64,000 nucleotides of DNA. Source: Guadua angustifolia (lineage: Eukaryota; Streptophyta; Magnoliopsida; Poales; Poaceae). This document shows positions 25,356 to 36,847 of the stretch, one piece after another. The notes under the pieces are model-generated. The model made no database searches. It was not told the DNA's origin and saw nothing but the letters and a program-made list of their open reading frames with translations. The position numbers were made by a program, and so were the translations under genes. Every line of letters starts with the position of its first letter. The first letter of the stretch is position 1. The DNA lies in contig CM070506.1 of assembly GCA_036346375.1 (NCBI GenBank), forward strand, positions 5,242,803-5,306,802, written 5' to 3'.

Positions 25356-26152
25356 CTACTGAAAAGAAAATCGAGCATCGTCGCATATGCGACGAACTGA
25401 GGGAAAAAAGATTCTTATGTAGGGTTTGTGGATGAAAAAGAAACAGCACAGTTGCGATCGCCTGTAGTGGAAGTAATCAACGTCGAGAAGGAAGAACTCG
25501 AGCAGTTGCACAATGCGCTGCCCAGAAACCTTATTGCCGCCCTCGTGCAGGTTCTCGCAACGGCAACGGTTCGGAGATCCCGCTCTCCTTGCCTCGCGGT
25601 GCACGCCGAGAGGAAGGTCGGTGAAGAACGAGCATAACACGAAGACGCAACACAGATCACAGTAGATAAACGCAAGAGCCAGAGAAAAAACTCATTTCTA
25701 TCTGGACGTCTCCAGATTTTATAGCCTCGCACTAATAACGGTCAATAAATTAATCATTACAGCACCATTAAACGCTAGTAACTGCTATCATAAAAAATTC
25801 ATTCAAACGGACTGTTTCAATTGAAACTGATGCCATAACACTTATTGAATGCTTAGTTAATGACCATGGTATTGAAGAGAAACTGAAGATTAAAAAGGAT
25901 TTAAACGCGCCAGGAATTTAATTCACAAGTCGTGCGGAAAAACACGCGAAAATACGCGGTAATTCGTGAAATACGCGTGCGCGCGTGCGTGTGACTTTAG
26001 GCGTGCTCCTCACCCTCCATATGCCTCGTTACAAGGCATAGTGGGAGCTCTCCCTTTTAAGTTGGCATTCTCCTTTCTCAATTAGTAATATGGTACTATT
26101 CTTTGTAGCTTTGGTATTAGAGATAAATGGGCCACTTGGGCCTCATTTCTAA
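25356..26152 (-). repeat. Probable LTR (solo or truncated), minus strand
   Basis: Read on the minus strand it begins TGTTAGAAATGAGGCCC at 26152. A TATA-like ctataaaat follows at about 25724-25716, then a leader with several short ORFs (for example 25732-25415). The TG start, the spacing to TATA and the short cytosine-rich leader suit a copia-type LTR promoter. The other end and target duplication could not be placed, so it may instead be a promoter of another kind. Confidence 0.4.
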
Positions 26153-26203
26153 CACCAATTGCATCCTAACGGAGTAGCTTTGGTTTAAGTAATACATGAA
26201 GAG

Positions 26204-26442
26204 TGTTATGAGATAAGAACTCTAAACCGTATCAGTTTAGAATTTTATCTCTTTATGGTGTGGTCGAATTCGAACTCATCTCTCACACTGCTATATATCG
26301 CGGATGCTCCCATTGTAAAAGAGAGGAATCAATAAAGCAAGAGAGATTTCTACCTATATTGTGTTCTCTTTGTGTTCTTGCCATTGGATTGTGTCTACGA
26401 ATTTGGTGATTGATCGCGAGTGATCGACTACGTTTTATAACA
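26204..26442 (+). repeat. A1 5' LTR
   Basis: 239 bp, matching 44749-44987 with a modest number of substitutions. It contains a ctatatat TATA-like box near 26290 and an aataaa-type signal (gaatcaataaagc) near 26326. Confidence 0.9.
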
Positions 26443-26444
26443 CG

Positions 26445-26457
26445 TTATCGGTACGAG
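26445..26457 (+). promoter_or_regulatory. A1 primer binding site
   Basis: ttatcggtacgag follows the 5' LTR. The same site in A2 reads TTATCAGCACGAG, the usual form in several plant copia families. The A1 version is altered in the middle. Confidence 0.75.
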
Positions 26458-26477
26458 TCTCTACCACAAGAAGGAGG

Positions 26478-26675
26478 ATGTCGACTACAACGAACGATCT
26501 ACTACCGGCGATTGATCGCCTGATCCGATCTGCAATTAACTCACCATCACGTCGACATCCTCTCGGATTACTGAAAAAATCCTATTCGACTCTATCCTAC
26601 GCAATAGTCTACAAAATTTCCCCAGATCGATTCATGATATCAAATTGGCATGAAATATTGAATTGCAAGACGTGA
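26478..26675 (+). other. Leader ORF shared with A2 (65 codons)
   Basis: This reading frame in the A1 leader contains LLPAIDR, then RSAINS, RRHPLGL and SYAI blocks. The matching A2 leader (58935 to 58735, minus strand) stays open through the same blocks, although an indel just upstream shifts its start. No known domain is seen. It could be a short upstream ORF or simply unbroken leader sequence, since two copies are too few to test selection. Confidence 0.35.
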
Positions 26676-28383
26676 TCCCGCAGATCATATTGTTTAATCT
26701 ATCTATAGTATGATTTTCTGCTCATCATAACAAAAGAAAAAAAATACGAGGCATCGCCTCAGCTCAGCTGTGCCCAAAACTCGGCGACGCTTTTCAGCGA
26801 ACCAGTGATGGCGCCCTTGCCCGAAGCGGCGGCTCCCGTGGCGACTGCGCGCAATCGCTCGTCGGCTTGAAGCCGTCAAGCGAAGCCGACACAACTTCGT
26901 CCCGTCGCACGCGTCACCGGCCGTCTCGACGTTGCGCCAGTTCCACATGCTGACGGATGTTTCGGCTTCGCTCCATGTGCCTCGGTTCTCCTGCCCGCGC
27001 CCCAAGCTGCTTCGGCCTCTGCCTCGCTAGCAGAGGCGCTCTGGTTCCCCGCCGCGTGCCCGCAAGATCGCTCAAGCCGGCGACGCTTTTCCTCCCTGCG
27101 CCCGAAGAGCGGCAGCGGCACCACGCAATTTTCGCCTGAAGAGCCTCGGTTTCTGCACCCGATGTCAGCCAGCAACTTGGCTCCCGTGGCGGTGGTACTT
27201 TGGTTTCCACGCCTGATGCTCGAGCAGCGACGGCACGGCACTGGTAGCGCCGGCGGCGCGACCCTCGCCTTCCGCGCGAGTGGCGGCGACCGGTTCATCT
27301 CGAGCTTGAATGTCTCTTCGGCTCCCTCGCCCGCGCGGTGGCGGCAGCAGCGTTAGCGCTCTGGCCCAGAAGCGCCCGCGTCACGCGGAGGCTGCGACGG
27401 CAGCTTGCCTCATTCTGTGAATCGGCTGCGGCGATTGGTTGAGGAACCCTAGCCGCTGATCCCTTTTGCCGGTAACCCAAGCGGGCTGTTCGCCCTAGGC
27501 CGCATGGGCCACCGTGCGCCAATGGGCCTATTCGAGCCCGTGAGCCTAATAGGCCGAATGGCCTAATCCTCTGGCCTTCACTACCCGTGAGCCTTCCTTT
27601 TGGGCCTAAATGGACTGAGCAATACCTAGTCCGAGTCGGCCCATCATCCTTTTCCAGAAGAAAAAGAAATTTTAAAAAATTAATTATCAATAAATTTTGA
27701 AGTTCATAGAAATTGGTTTTTCTATTTTATATACTCCTAAAAATATTGATAAATTAGTATTTAGCACACTTTGGTAGTTCCATGTTCTGGGTTTTATTTT
27801 CTAGTTTTATGCCATGCTTAATATGCGTAAAATATTTATCTTCGTTATTTAAGTAATTCTAAAATTACTTAGTAATGCTAGAAAATTATGAATATAATCA
27901 AGCTATCAAAACAGATTTGGACTTGAAGGCATAAGTGGTTGGGTTTTTCATTTCATTTTTGAAAGAACTGATACATGACAATTGGTGTCTAAGGAAAACA
28001 CACATGAGACTAGGTTTTTAATTGGCACCCAAAATCGGAAGTGCTCCTCCTCATGTGAGCCTCTGGCGGGTTGACTGCCAAGAGTCATGTTGATGGAGGC
28101 ATTTATTACATGATTTCATATCCAACCAACAAGCGTTACATAAGATGTAATTAGCATTATGGCAGGTTTATTTCACGTTGAAATTTATCCTTCCGGTAAT
28201 TAGTAATTCTGAAAATTGCTAGCAGAAAAAATTATTATAAAAATGCTAAAAAAATCCAGGAAAATCTGTGATAATTATCTACTAAATAGATATAGACCAA
28301 GCTTTACTGATTGAAGAGTGAGCATGCAATATATGATTTTACCAGTTATAGAAGTCATTTTACATAAATAGAAATAGGATATA
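26676..28383 (+). other. A1 long leader with GC-rich block
   Basis: Non-coding leader of A1. 26760-27650 is strongly GC-rich, and the ORFs on both strands there (for example 27298-26876) reflect base composition. I find no domain. 27690-28380 is AT-rich and clearly homologous to the A2 leader at about 57380-58080. The GC-rich block does not align well with the GC-rich block of A2 (58100-58640), so this part varies between family members. Confidence 0.6.
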
Positions 28384-28890
28384 TTGGACATCGTAAAGAG
28401 GGAACTTATCAAGCTTGTCCTGAATGGCAACAAATACCTTACCCGGGCAATCAATTCTAAGATTAATCTGATAGCTCGATCCTTTGGAGCTACTATTTTC
28501 CCAAATTTAAAGTCGGTAATTCTACTCTTCCCAGTAGTCACAATATACAACAGACCTCCTGAGGCACCATCTTCATACGGGCCTGAAGGCCAAATAGTCG
28601 ATTGAAGTGACTAGCTGGTATTTTTGAATTCCCTGAAGGAAAAATATATATAACCAACAAAGATTCATCCTCTTGCTAGAAGCACAACGTGAATGGAACC
28701 ACCCTAATATGAGGATACTGCTGTAATAGTATCTCCATGCTCAATACCAGAAGTATTTTGAGCTATATGCATTTGCTAGAAGCAGAAAAACATGATGAAC
28801 TCCTGATGAAGAATCATCACGTACTTTCTAATGGAAGTCTTGCAGTGTCCGAAGCACATGCAAATGCTCAGTGAGCTAGCAATAGCCGTT
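28384..28890 (+). pseudogene. A1 gag, 5' part
   Basis: A copia gag N-terminus: IKLVLNGNKYLTRAINSKI and ARSFGATI correspond to the A2 gag (KLALNGSNYLTWAMDAKI). No ATG is present at the expected site; the frame opens with TTG at 28384. Frameshifts follow after about 28545. The gene is cut at 28890 by insertion of B2 and resumes at 40443. Confidence 0.75.
28886..28890. repeat. Left target-site duplication of B2
   Basis: ccgtt, repeated exactly at 40438-40442. Confidence 0.95.
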
Positions 28891-30382
28891 TGAAAGCATC
28901 TAGGCCCCCATGTGGTCATGGTTTTGATAATTAATGACAATCACGCAAAAAAGGCTAACAATGTTTGTACGAGTAAGTTGGAAACAGGATAAATGTACTC
29001 CACGAAAGATGTCAGACGGCTTCAAGTGCAAATTGGAAGGAGTACGTGCAAAAGAATCTAAAGAAACGAAGGTATAAAATTTTAGGAGCATTTTCTAGTC
29101 TTTTACCGATCTTGGAGTTTGAAGTAAAGATCGGATTATTAGATTAGTCGCCGTACTATTAAGAGGGACTTGACGAGAGTCTTGAAATTCAAAAAGTGCA
29201 TCTAGTATGGCTCAAAATCATAGTTGGACATTCATTTATTCGAGAGAAAACTCAAAATCTGAAAAATTCCCTGAGGCCGGCACTACCGCTTGTGCCGAGC
29301 GGTAGTACCGCAAGTGCGGCACTACCGGGTGTTAGATGGCGGTAGCTAAATTCCAGAGGGTGGATTTTTTGGTCTTTGTTTTGGAACCTCATGGCAAGAC
29401 TATCAAGATTGATCGGCGGTAGTATCAAGATTCATGTACTACCGCACCTTAGTTGGCGGTAGCTTTATTCCGTAATCCATTCTTTTCCTGTCGGAAAAGC
29501 AGATTATCAAGACCTCAAGGGCGAGTAATACGGACATATAGAAAAAGCGCCTGTAATGGATACGTGTCGCTGCATTAAATGCCCGTTTAGCCGTTGAGTC
29601 GCGGGATCGGTACTACCAAATTTCTAGAGGGCGGTAGTACCGCCATGGCGCAAAAATCGCAAAGAAGAGAAAATAACGGTTAGTTTGAGTGGGTGGGGGT
29701 TATAAATACCCCCTCACCTGTGCTAGGGCCTGGTTGGTGACTCCATTGAATATATTCTAAGCCTTAGCAACTCTCTCCACTCTCTTGTGCATTGAATTCT
29801 TGACTCTTGAGTTTTGGAGAGCTAAAAGTTAGTGCATTGCATTAGTGAGCCATATTGATTGCACTTTTGAGTTCAAGCCCACGTTTAGTTTGTTACTCTT
29901 GAAGGTTGCCGCCTCCTAGACGGCTTGGAGGCGTGAGGCTCCGGTGATCTTCACAAAGAAGATTGTGTGAAGACCCAAGGTTGTGAAGGCACGGCTCACC
30001 TACCCGAGCGGAAGAGCTATCGCTAGTGATCGGGAAGGCTCAAGCGAGTGGAGCCGGCTTGAAGGAATTCAAGTTACCTCAACGTGGAGTAGGGGAGACC
30101 GGCAAGTCTCCGAGACCACGGGAAAAAAATTCTCTTGTCCATCATTTGTGGTTTGCTTGTTTTTTACTCTTGTGCAATTCTAGTAATTTGATTCTCTTGC
30201 GCTACTTGCTTAGCTATTAATATACTTGTGTAGCGATATCATCTTGTGATCACTAGAATTGTTAAGTATTAAATTTGCTAAAATTGTCACTAGTTCTTAG
30301 AAATCATTAAACTTGAATTTTAGTGATAAAAAATTTAGAAAAGCCTATTCACCCTCCCTCTAGGCTCATCCTCAATCTTACA
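28891..30382 (+). repeat. B2 5' LTR
   Basis: TG...CA ends; 1492 bp. The promoter region near 29695-29720 has ggttataaatacccc (TATA box), followed by a transcribed leader with ctctccactctc. Several copies of a palindromic gcggtagtaccgc motif lie at 29299-29311, 29413-29445 and 29631-29644, upstream of the TATA box. Confidence 0.93.
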
Positions 30383-30384
30383 AG

Positions 30385-30396
30385 TGGTATCAGAGC
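30385..30396 (+). promoter_or_regulatory. B2 primer binding site
   Basis: tggtatcagagc, complementary to the 3' end of initiator methionine tRNA, two bases after the LTR. This is the standard primer site for many plant copia elements. Confidence 0.9.
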
Positions 30397-30436
30397 TTGG
30401 TCTCTCTATTTCGGCTTTACCGCCTAGAGAGCAAGG

Positions 30437-32334
30437 ATGGCCAACGAGGGAATTTCAATTGAAAAAACTCATTTCTTTGATGGTACAAATTATTCTTATT
30501 GGAAAATTTGTATGACGGTTTATCTCAAAGCTATGAATCCTAACATATGGAGAATTGTCAATGAGGGTTATGTTGTGACCACCGGTGCCGCTTTAAATGA
30601 GGAACAAAATGAAAGATTTATTCATCTAAATGCTCAAGCTATGAATGCCATTTTGGTGCCTTAAATGCGATGAATTTAATCGTAAGTAATTTAGAAACCG
30701 CACATGAAATTTGGAACACATTATCGGAAATTCATGAAGGGACATCCACTAAGGAAGCTAAGTTGCATATGCTTAGAGTAAAATATGAAAGTTTTATTAT
30801 GTTGCCTCATGAGAATATTAATGAAATGTATTCTAGATTAAACAATATTGTTAATGAGCTCAAGGGTCTTGATACGACCTTGAGTGATGTTGATATTGTC
30901 AGGAAAATGCTTAGGGCTCTTCCGGAGAAATATGAAACATTGGTTACCTTATTCCTAAACTCGCCGGAATTGCCAAGGATGACGCCAACCGGACTTCTCG
31001 GCAATCTCATCACAAATGAGCTATACAAGAAAGACAAGGAAGAATTGTTAGAACAAAGCTCATCAAAGAAGAAAAACATCGCCTTCAAGGCAAAGGCGGA
31101 GTCAAGTGATGAGGACTTCGAAGATGAGGACACCAAAGAGGAAATGGCACTCCTCGTGAGAAGGATGAAGAAATTTATGAGAAGGTGATCGAGCTTTAGC
31201 GGTCCGCAAAGGTACAAGAAAGGACAAAACTCTAACACTAACCGGTATGCAAATATCCGGTGTTATGAATGTGATGAAAAGGGACACATCGCCTCGCATT
31301 GCCCTAAGAAGAAGGATGACAAAGACAAATCACCCAAGAAGAAGAAGCACTATCAAGGCAAGAAGAAGCTCTTCAAGAAATTCCAAAAGGATGGCAAGGG
31401 TGAAGCTCATATTGGAGAGTGGGATTCCGAAGAAGAGTATTCGGACTCCGACTCATCCGAAGAAGAGACTCCTTCAAAGAAGAAGGGTCTTGCCGGTGTC
31501 ACCATAAAGGAGGCTTCGTCGCCTTTCGTCACTCCGTTATGCCTTATGGCTAGAGGAGAAACTAAGGTAAATCCTAATGAAGATGGTGAACCGTCATATG
31601 ATGAATTAATGGATATGCGTGAGGAATTGAATGAATATCTTGGCAAAGAGAAATCAAAATCAAAGGTCTTGAGAAAAGAATTTCTTTCTCTCAAGGACTC
31701 TTATGAGGAGCTAAAGGAAGCTCATGAATTTCTCCTTGCCAAGAATATCTCAAAATCTACAAATGATATTGGTATCGAATGTAATATTATGAATGATTTG
31801 CCTATATTAGAAAATGATATTGGTATATCTACTTCATGTGATGATTTAATTGATATATCATGTTCTAGTGCTAGCTCATGCCATGAAAATTTAATTGTTG
31901 AAAATAATGAACTTAAGAAGCAAGTAAACAAACTAAATCAAAGCCTAGATAGATGCTTTAAGGGTAAAGACACATTAAACAAAATCTTAGGTAGTCAAAG
32001 ATGTTCATATAATAAAGAAGGATTAGGATACATTCCTAAGAAGAACATGAAAATAAGTAACAAAACTCCGCGCTTTGTGAAATTAAATGGTAAATTTTGT
32101 TATAAATGTCATGAAATAGGACATCTAGCAAATGATTGTGCCTTGAGTAAAGCACCTAAGGATAATATTCATGACTCTTGCTATGTACTTAAAAAGGATA
32201 GAAATGGTAAAGTTTTTGCTAAATTTGTTGGGACCCCGATAATTGGCAAAAGAAAGAAAGCCGTTTGGGTTCCCAAAACCTTAGTTACTAACCTCCAAGG
32301 ACCCAAACAAATTTGGGTACCTAAAAAGGTTTGA
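30437..32334 (+). pseudogene. B2 gag (nucleocapsid polyprotein), frameshifted
   Basis: The structural protein that packages element RNA. The ATG at 30437 begins MANEGISIEKTHFFDGTNYS, a typical copia gag start. The frame ends early near 30661 through a one-base loss in a T run (B1 has one more T at the same place). It is open again at 30670-31188, and from 31546 to 32334. Two CCHC zinc knuckles are visible: CYECDEKGHIASHC (31262-31303) and CYKCHEIGHLANDC (about 32096-32140). Between them is a lysine and acidic-serine rich linker. The frame ends ...GPKQIWVPKKV with a TGA, 13 bp before the pol frame opens. Counting the breaks, the protein would be about 630 residues. Confidence 0.88.
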
Positions 32335-32347
32335 TCTTCTTTTGTAG

Positions 32348-35300
32348 GTGAACTACAAGACCGGTGGACGGCATTGGGTGTTGGATAGCGGATGCACTCA
32401 ACACATGACCGGCGACCGGAAAATATTCACCACATTCGATTCGGGAAGTGGACAAAATGACAAGATCACATTTGGTGATAATAGCAAAGGAAAGGTATTG
32501 GGCTTAGGTAAAATTGCTATATCAAACGACCTTTCCATTTCTAATGTATCATTAGTTGAAACATTAAATTTTAATTTGCTATCCGTTGCACAAATATGTG
32601 ATCTTGATCTTGTTTGCACCTTATCTAAAAATGGTGTAGTTATTACTAAAGAAAATGATAATTCGCTAGTGTTTAAAGGATTTAGATTTGGAAACTTGTA
32701 TTTAGTTGATTTCACCTCAAATGATTCATGTCTTCAAACATGCTTAATGGCTAAAACTTCTTTAGGATGGTTATGGAATAGAAGACTAGCTCATGTTGGA
32801 ATGATTCAACTTAAAAAGTTGTTTAAAAATGATTTAGTTGTAGGTTTGAAAGATGTGAAGTTTGAGAAAAATAGACTTTGTAGCGCTTGTCAAGCCGGCA
32901 AGCAAGTGGCTAGTTCTCATCCTTCAAAAAGTATAATGTCCACATCTAGACCATTAGAACTCTTACATATGGATTTGTTTGGCCCAACTACTTATAAAAG
33001 CATTGGGGGTAATTCCTATTGTCTAGTCATCGTTGATGATTATTCTAGATATACATGGGTATTCTTCTTAGATGACAAATCCGAAACCTCCAATATATTC
33101 AAAAGGTTTGCAAAAAGGGCTCAAAATGAATTTGATTTTAAAATAAAGAAAATCCGTAGCGATAATGGTTCCGAGTTCAAAAACACAAGAATTGTAGATT
33201 ATTGTGATGAAATTGGAATAAAGCACGAACTTTCCGCAACCTACACTCCGGAACAAAATGGAGTGGTAGAACGGAAAAATCGGACATTAATTGAAATGGC
33301 AAGAACAATGCTTGACGAATATGGTACGTCCGATAGTTTTTGGGCGGAAACCATTAATACCGCTTGTCATGCAACAAATAGACTCTATTTGCATCGACTT
33401 TTGAAAAAGACCTCTTATGAGCTTCTTGTTGGAAGAAGGCCGAACATTTCTTATTTTCGAGTATTCGGTTGCAAATGCTATATCCTAAAAAGGGGTGTTC
33501 AGCTTTCCAAATTTCAAAGTCGTTGCGATGAAGGGTTCTTGTTAGGATATTCATCAAATAGTAAAACTTATCGAGTTTTTAATAAAAATAAAGGTTTTGT
33601 TGAAGAAACATGTGATGTTGAATTCGATGAGACTAACGGCTCTCAGGAAGAGCAAGAAAACTTGGATGATGTAGGTGAAGAAGGTCTAAGAGAAGCCATG
33701 AAGAACATGACACTTGGAGACGTGAAGCCGGAAGTAGATAAGCATGATCAACCCTCATCTACTCAAGTCGAGCCTTCAACTTCCGCAACGCCAAGTCGAA
33801 TTGAAACAATCGACGAAGATGATAAGAACAATGATCAACAAGTTCAACCCCTACCTCAACGAATTCATCACAGTCTCTCCAAGGATCACCCAATAGATCA
33901 AATATTGGGTGACGTGAGTAAGGCTGTTCAAACTCGATCCCGTGTCGCTTCTTTTTGTGAGCATTATTCATTTGTATCTTCATTTGAACCAACTCATGTA
34001 GATAAAGCACTAGTTGACCCGGATTGGGTAAATGCAATGCATGAGGAATTAAATAACTTTGCCCGTAATGATGTTTGGACATTAGTAGAAAGACCTAAAG
34101 AACATAATGTAATTGGCACGAAATGGGTTTTTCGAAATAAACAAGATGAAAATGGTATTGTAGTAAGAAATAAAGCTAGATTAGTGGCGTAAGGTTTCAC
34201 TCAAGTTGAAGGATTAGATTTTGGCGAAACTTTTGCACCCGTAGCTAGATTAGAGGCTATTAGAATTTTGCTTGCATTTGCATCTAGTTTTGACATTAAA
34301 TTGTTTCAAATGGATGTAAAGAGTGCATTTTTAAATGGACAAATATCTGAATTGGTATTTGTAGAACAACCTCCCCGTTTTGAAAATTCCAAATATCCTA
34401 ATCATGTGTACAAACTCTCTAAGGCGCTATACGGACTCAAACAAGCTCCTAGAGCATGGTATGAGCGACTTAGAGATTTTCTACTCTCAAAGGGTTTCAA
34501 AATTGGGAAAGTTGATACTACACTCTTTACAAAAATAATTGATGAAGATTTCTTTGTATGTCAAATTTATGTAGATGATATTATATTTGGTTCTACTAAT
34601 GAAGATTTTTGCAAGGAATTTGGTGATATGATGTCTAGGGAGTTTGAGATGTCCATGATCGGAGAGTTGAGTTTCTTCCTTGGACTTCAAATCAAGCAAC
34701 TCAAGGATAGGACATTCGTGAGTCAAACCAAGTACACGAAGGATCTTCTCAAAAGATTTGGCATGGAGGATGCAAAGCCGATCAAGACTCCAATGGCATC
34801 AAACGGGCATCTCGACTTAAACGAGGGAGGTAAACCGGTAGATTTAAAGCTTTATAGATCTATGATTGGTAGTTTACTTTACCTCACCGCATCTAGGCCC
34901 GATATCATGTTTAGTGTATGCATGTGTGCTCGTTTTCAAGCTTCTCCAAAAGAATGTCATTTAGTTGCCGTAAAGAGAATTCTAAGATATTTGAAATATT
35001 CCTCAAACATAGGGTTATGGTATCCTAAAGGTGCAAAATTTGGTTTAATTGGATATTTGGATTTGGATTATGCGGGTTGCAAAGTGGATAGAAAAAGCAC
35101 TTCTGGGAGTTGCCAATTGCTAGGTAGATCCCTAGTTTCATGGTTCTCCAAGAAACAAAACTCCGTAGCTTTATCCACCGCCGGGTTTAATATATATCCT
35201 ACCAGTAGTTGTTGCGCCAATTGTTATGGATGAGGCAAACTCTAATGGATTATGGAATAAATTTCAAAAAGGTGCCTCTCTTGTGTGATAATGAAAGCGC

Positions 35301-35520
35301 GGTCAAAATAGCCAATAATCCCGTTCAACACTCAAGAACAAAACACATTGATATCTGTCATCATTTCTTGAGAGATCATGTGAGTAAAGGGGATATTGAG
35401 ATTAGTCACATTAGAACGGAAAATCAATTAGCGGATATACTCACTATACCCTTAGATGAGGCTAGATTTTGCAAATTGAGGAATGAATTAAATGTCATTG
35501 ATATCTCTAATGTGGCCTAA
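32348..35520 (+). pseudogene. B2 pol: protease, integrase, reverse transcriptase, RNase H
   Basis: 32348-34192 is open for 614 codons. It contains the aspartic protease motif WVLDSGCTQHMTGD, the pre-integrase region (LGWLWNRRLAHVGM, then CSACQAGK) and the integrase core with its three acidic residues in HMDLFGP, RSDNGSEF and PEQNGVVERKN. It runs into RT (GTKWVFRNKQDENG) and meets a TAA at 34190-34192 where relatives are open. RT continues to 35233 with KSAFLNG, YGLKQAPRAWYE and the YVDD box (IYVDDIIFGST). A frameshift near 35180-35225 follows. RNase H ends at 35520 (DNESAVKIANNP, HIRTENQLADI). The pol frame differs from the gag frame. One nonsense codon and one frameshift are all that break it. 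Confidence 0.92.
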
Positions 35521-36847
35521 GTATAATTTCTTTGGTTGTTTATTGAATTTTATTTGGTATTTGTTCTCTAGATGAGTCTCACATCAAGGGGGAGTAATAT
35601 GCAATTCATGTATATATCACATCCCCTAAAGGTGGAAAATTGAAGATTGTGCTAAAAATATCTTAAAAGATAAAACTAGACCTTATATGTCAAAATTATT
35701 TGGAAATAATCTATTTTGGATTTACAAAGTGCAAAGGATTCTAAAATCTTCATTTAAAATATATTATTATGTAAACCTTATCTTTTGAAACTTATACCAT
35801 ATTATAACCTTCTCTATGTTTATAATGAAACAAAACTTTTGTTTTTCAAAAGCTTGATGAAATTCAAAATCTTGATCTATATTGATCTACTGAAAGCACA
35901 ATTGAGTTTTGCCCATAGAACTAGAATGCCTTATTTCTAGTTCCTTATGTGGTATTTTAACTCAAACAAGTCAAATTATTATTCCTTATTTGATTATGTT
36001 TAAAAGTTTTGTTTTGTGCTTATTCTGTGGGTGGAAATGCTCTAATATGCAATCATACTTGATATAACAATATCTGAGAAAATTTCGCAATCTTTCTCTC
36101 TCAAAACTCCTGCCATTCAGCCTTTCCTGGCACTACCGGCCGCCCATGGCAGTAGTACCGCATTTGCGGTACTACCGGGCTCCAGGAGCGGTAGTACCGC
36201 TCTTGACGCAATTTGGTGGGGCCACCTTAAATCCTGCCGTTTCTCTGCCTTTTCTCTCTCTTCTTCATTTCTCCTCACCGAAACCGCCTCCTCTCCTCAT
36301 TCCTGTGCGGTCCCTCTCTTTCCTCCTCTCAAACCCTAACCTTCATCTCACTCAAATCTTCGTGTTTGCGGGGTTTTCTTCCATTGAATTTGAGCCTTAA
36401 GACCTCCTCCTCCAAAAGGTATCATTCATCTCCATTATTCCCTTTTGCTTCATCTCTTTTGAGAAATATAGGGTTTGAATGATTATTTAAAATATGTAAA
36501 TTTGTAATGAGGCAAAATCCTTGTGGATTAGGTATAAAATAGAGGTCCTTGATCTTCTCTAGGCCCTAATATCTGTTTAAAACTTAAAATGCCTCAACGT
36601 TGTCTCGAACTCGCTCAAAACCTACCTTGGTCGCTACGGGCAAAGACTACTGCCACCGGAGCGGTAGTATCGACTTTTATGGTACTACCGCCTCCAAGAT
36701 GTGTAGTACCTACCGCAGCTTGCAAAGACCGTTTTTGAGCATTTTTGAGGGGATGTTCCTCTACAACATTTACACATTTCATTTCTATCGTGTCAAACCC
36801 TACCCGTTCAATGCTTATGTTCTCAATTCCTTGAACTTCTCTAGATC
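35521..36847 (+). other. B2 spacer between pol and the env-position ORF
   Basis: Non-coding. It contains an internal purine tract, aagggggag (35586-35594), like the one beside the 3' LTR. AT-rich sequence follows, then a cluster of GTAGTACC-type motifs (36130-36205 and 36655-36720) and a pyrimidine-rich stretch with aaaccctaacc (36240-36370) that looks like a plant transcript leader. A possible splice donor (aaaag|gtatca, near 36418) and acceptor (cttctctag, near 36561 or 36843) flank an intron-like stretch. Confidence 0.6.

Noticed and set aside
30385..30396. tRNA-like sequence
   Set aside because: It is the 12-base primer site of an LTR element; no cloverleaf surrounds it.
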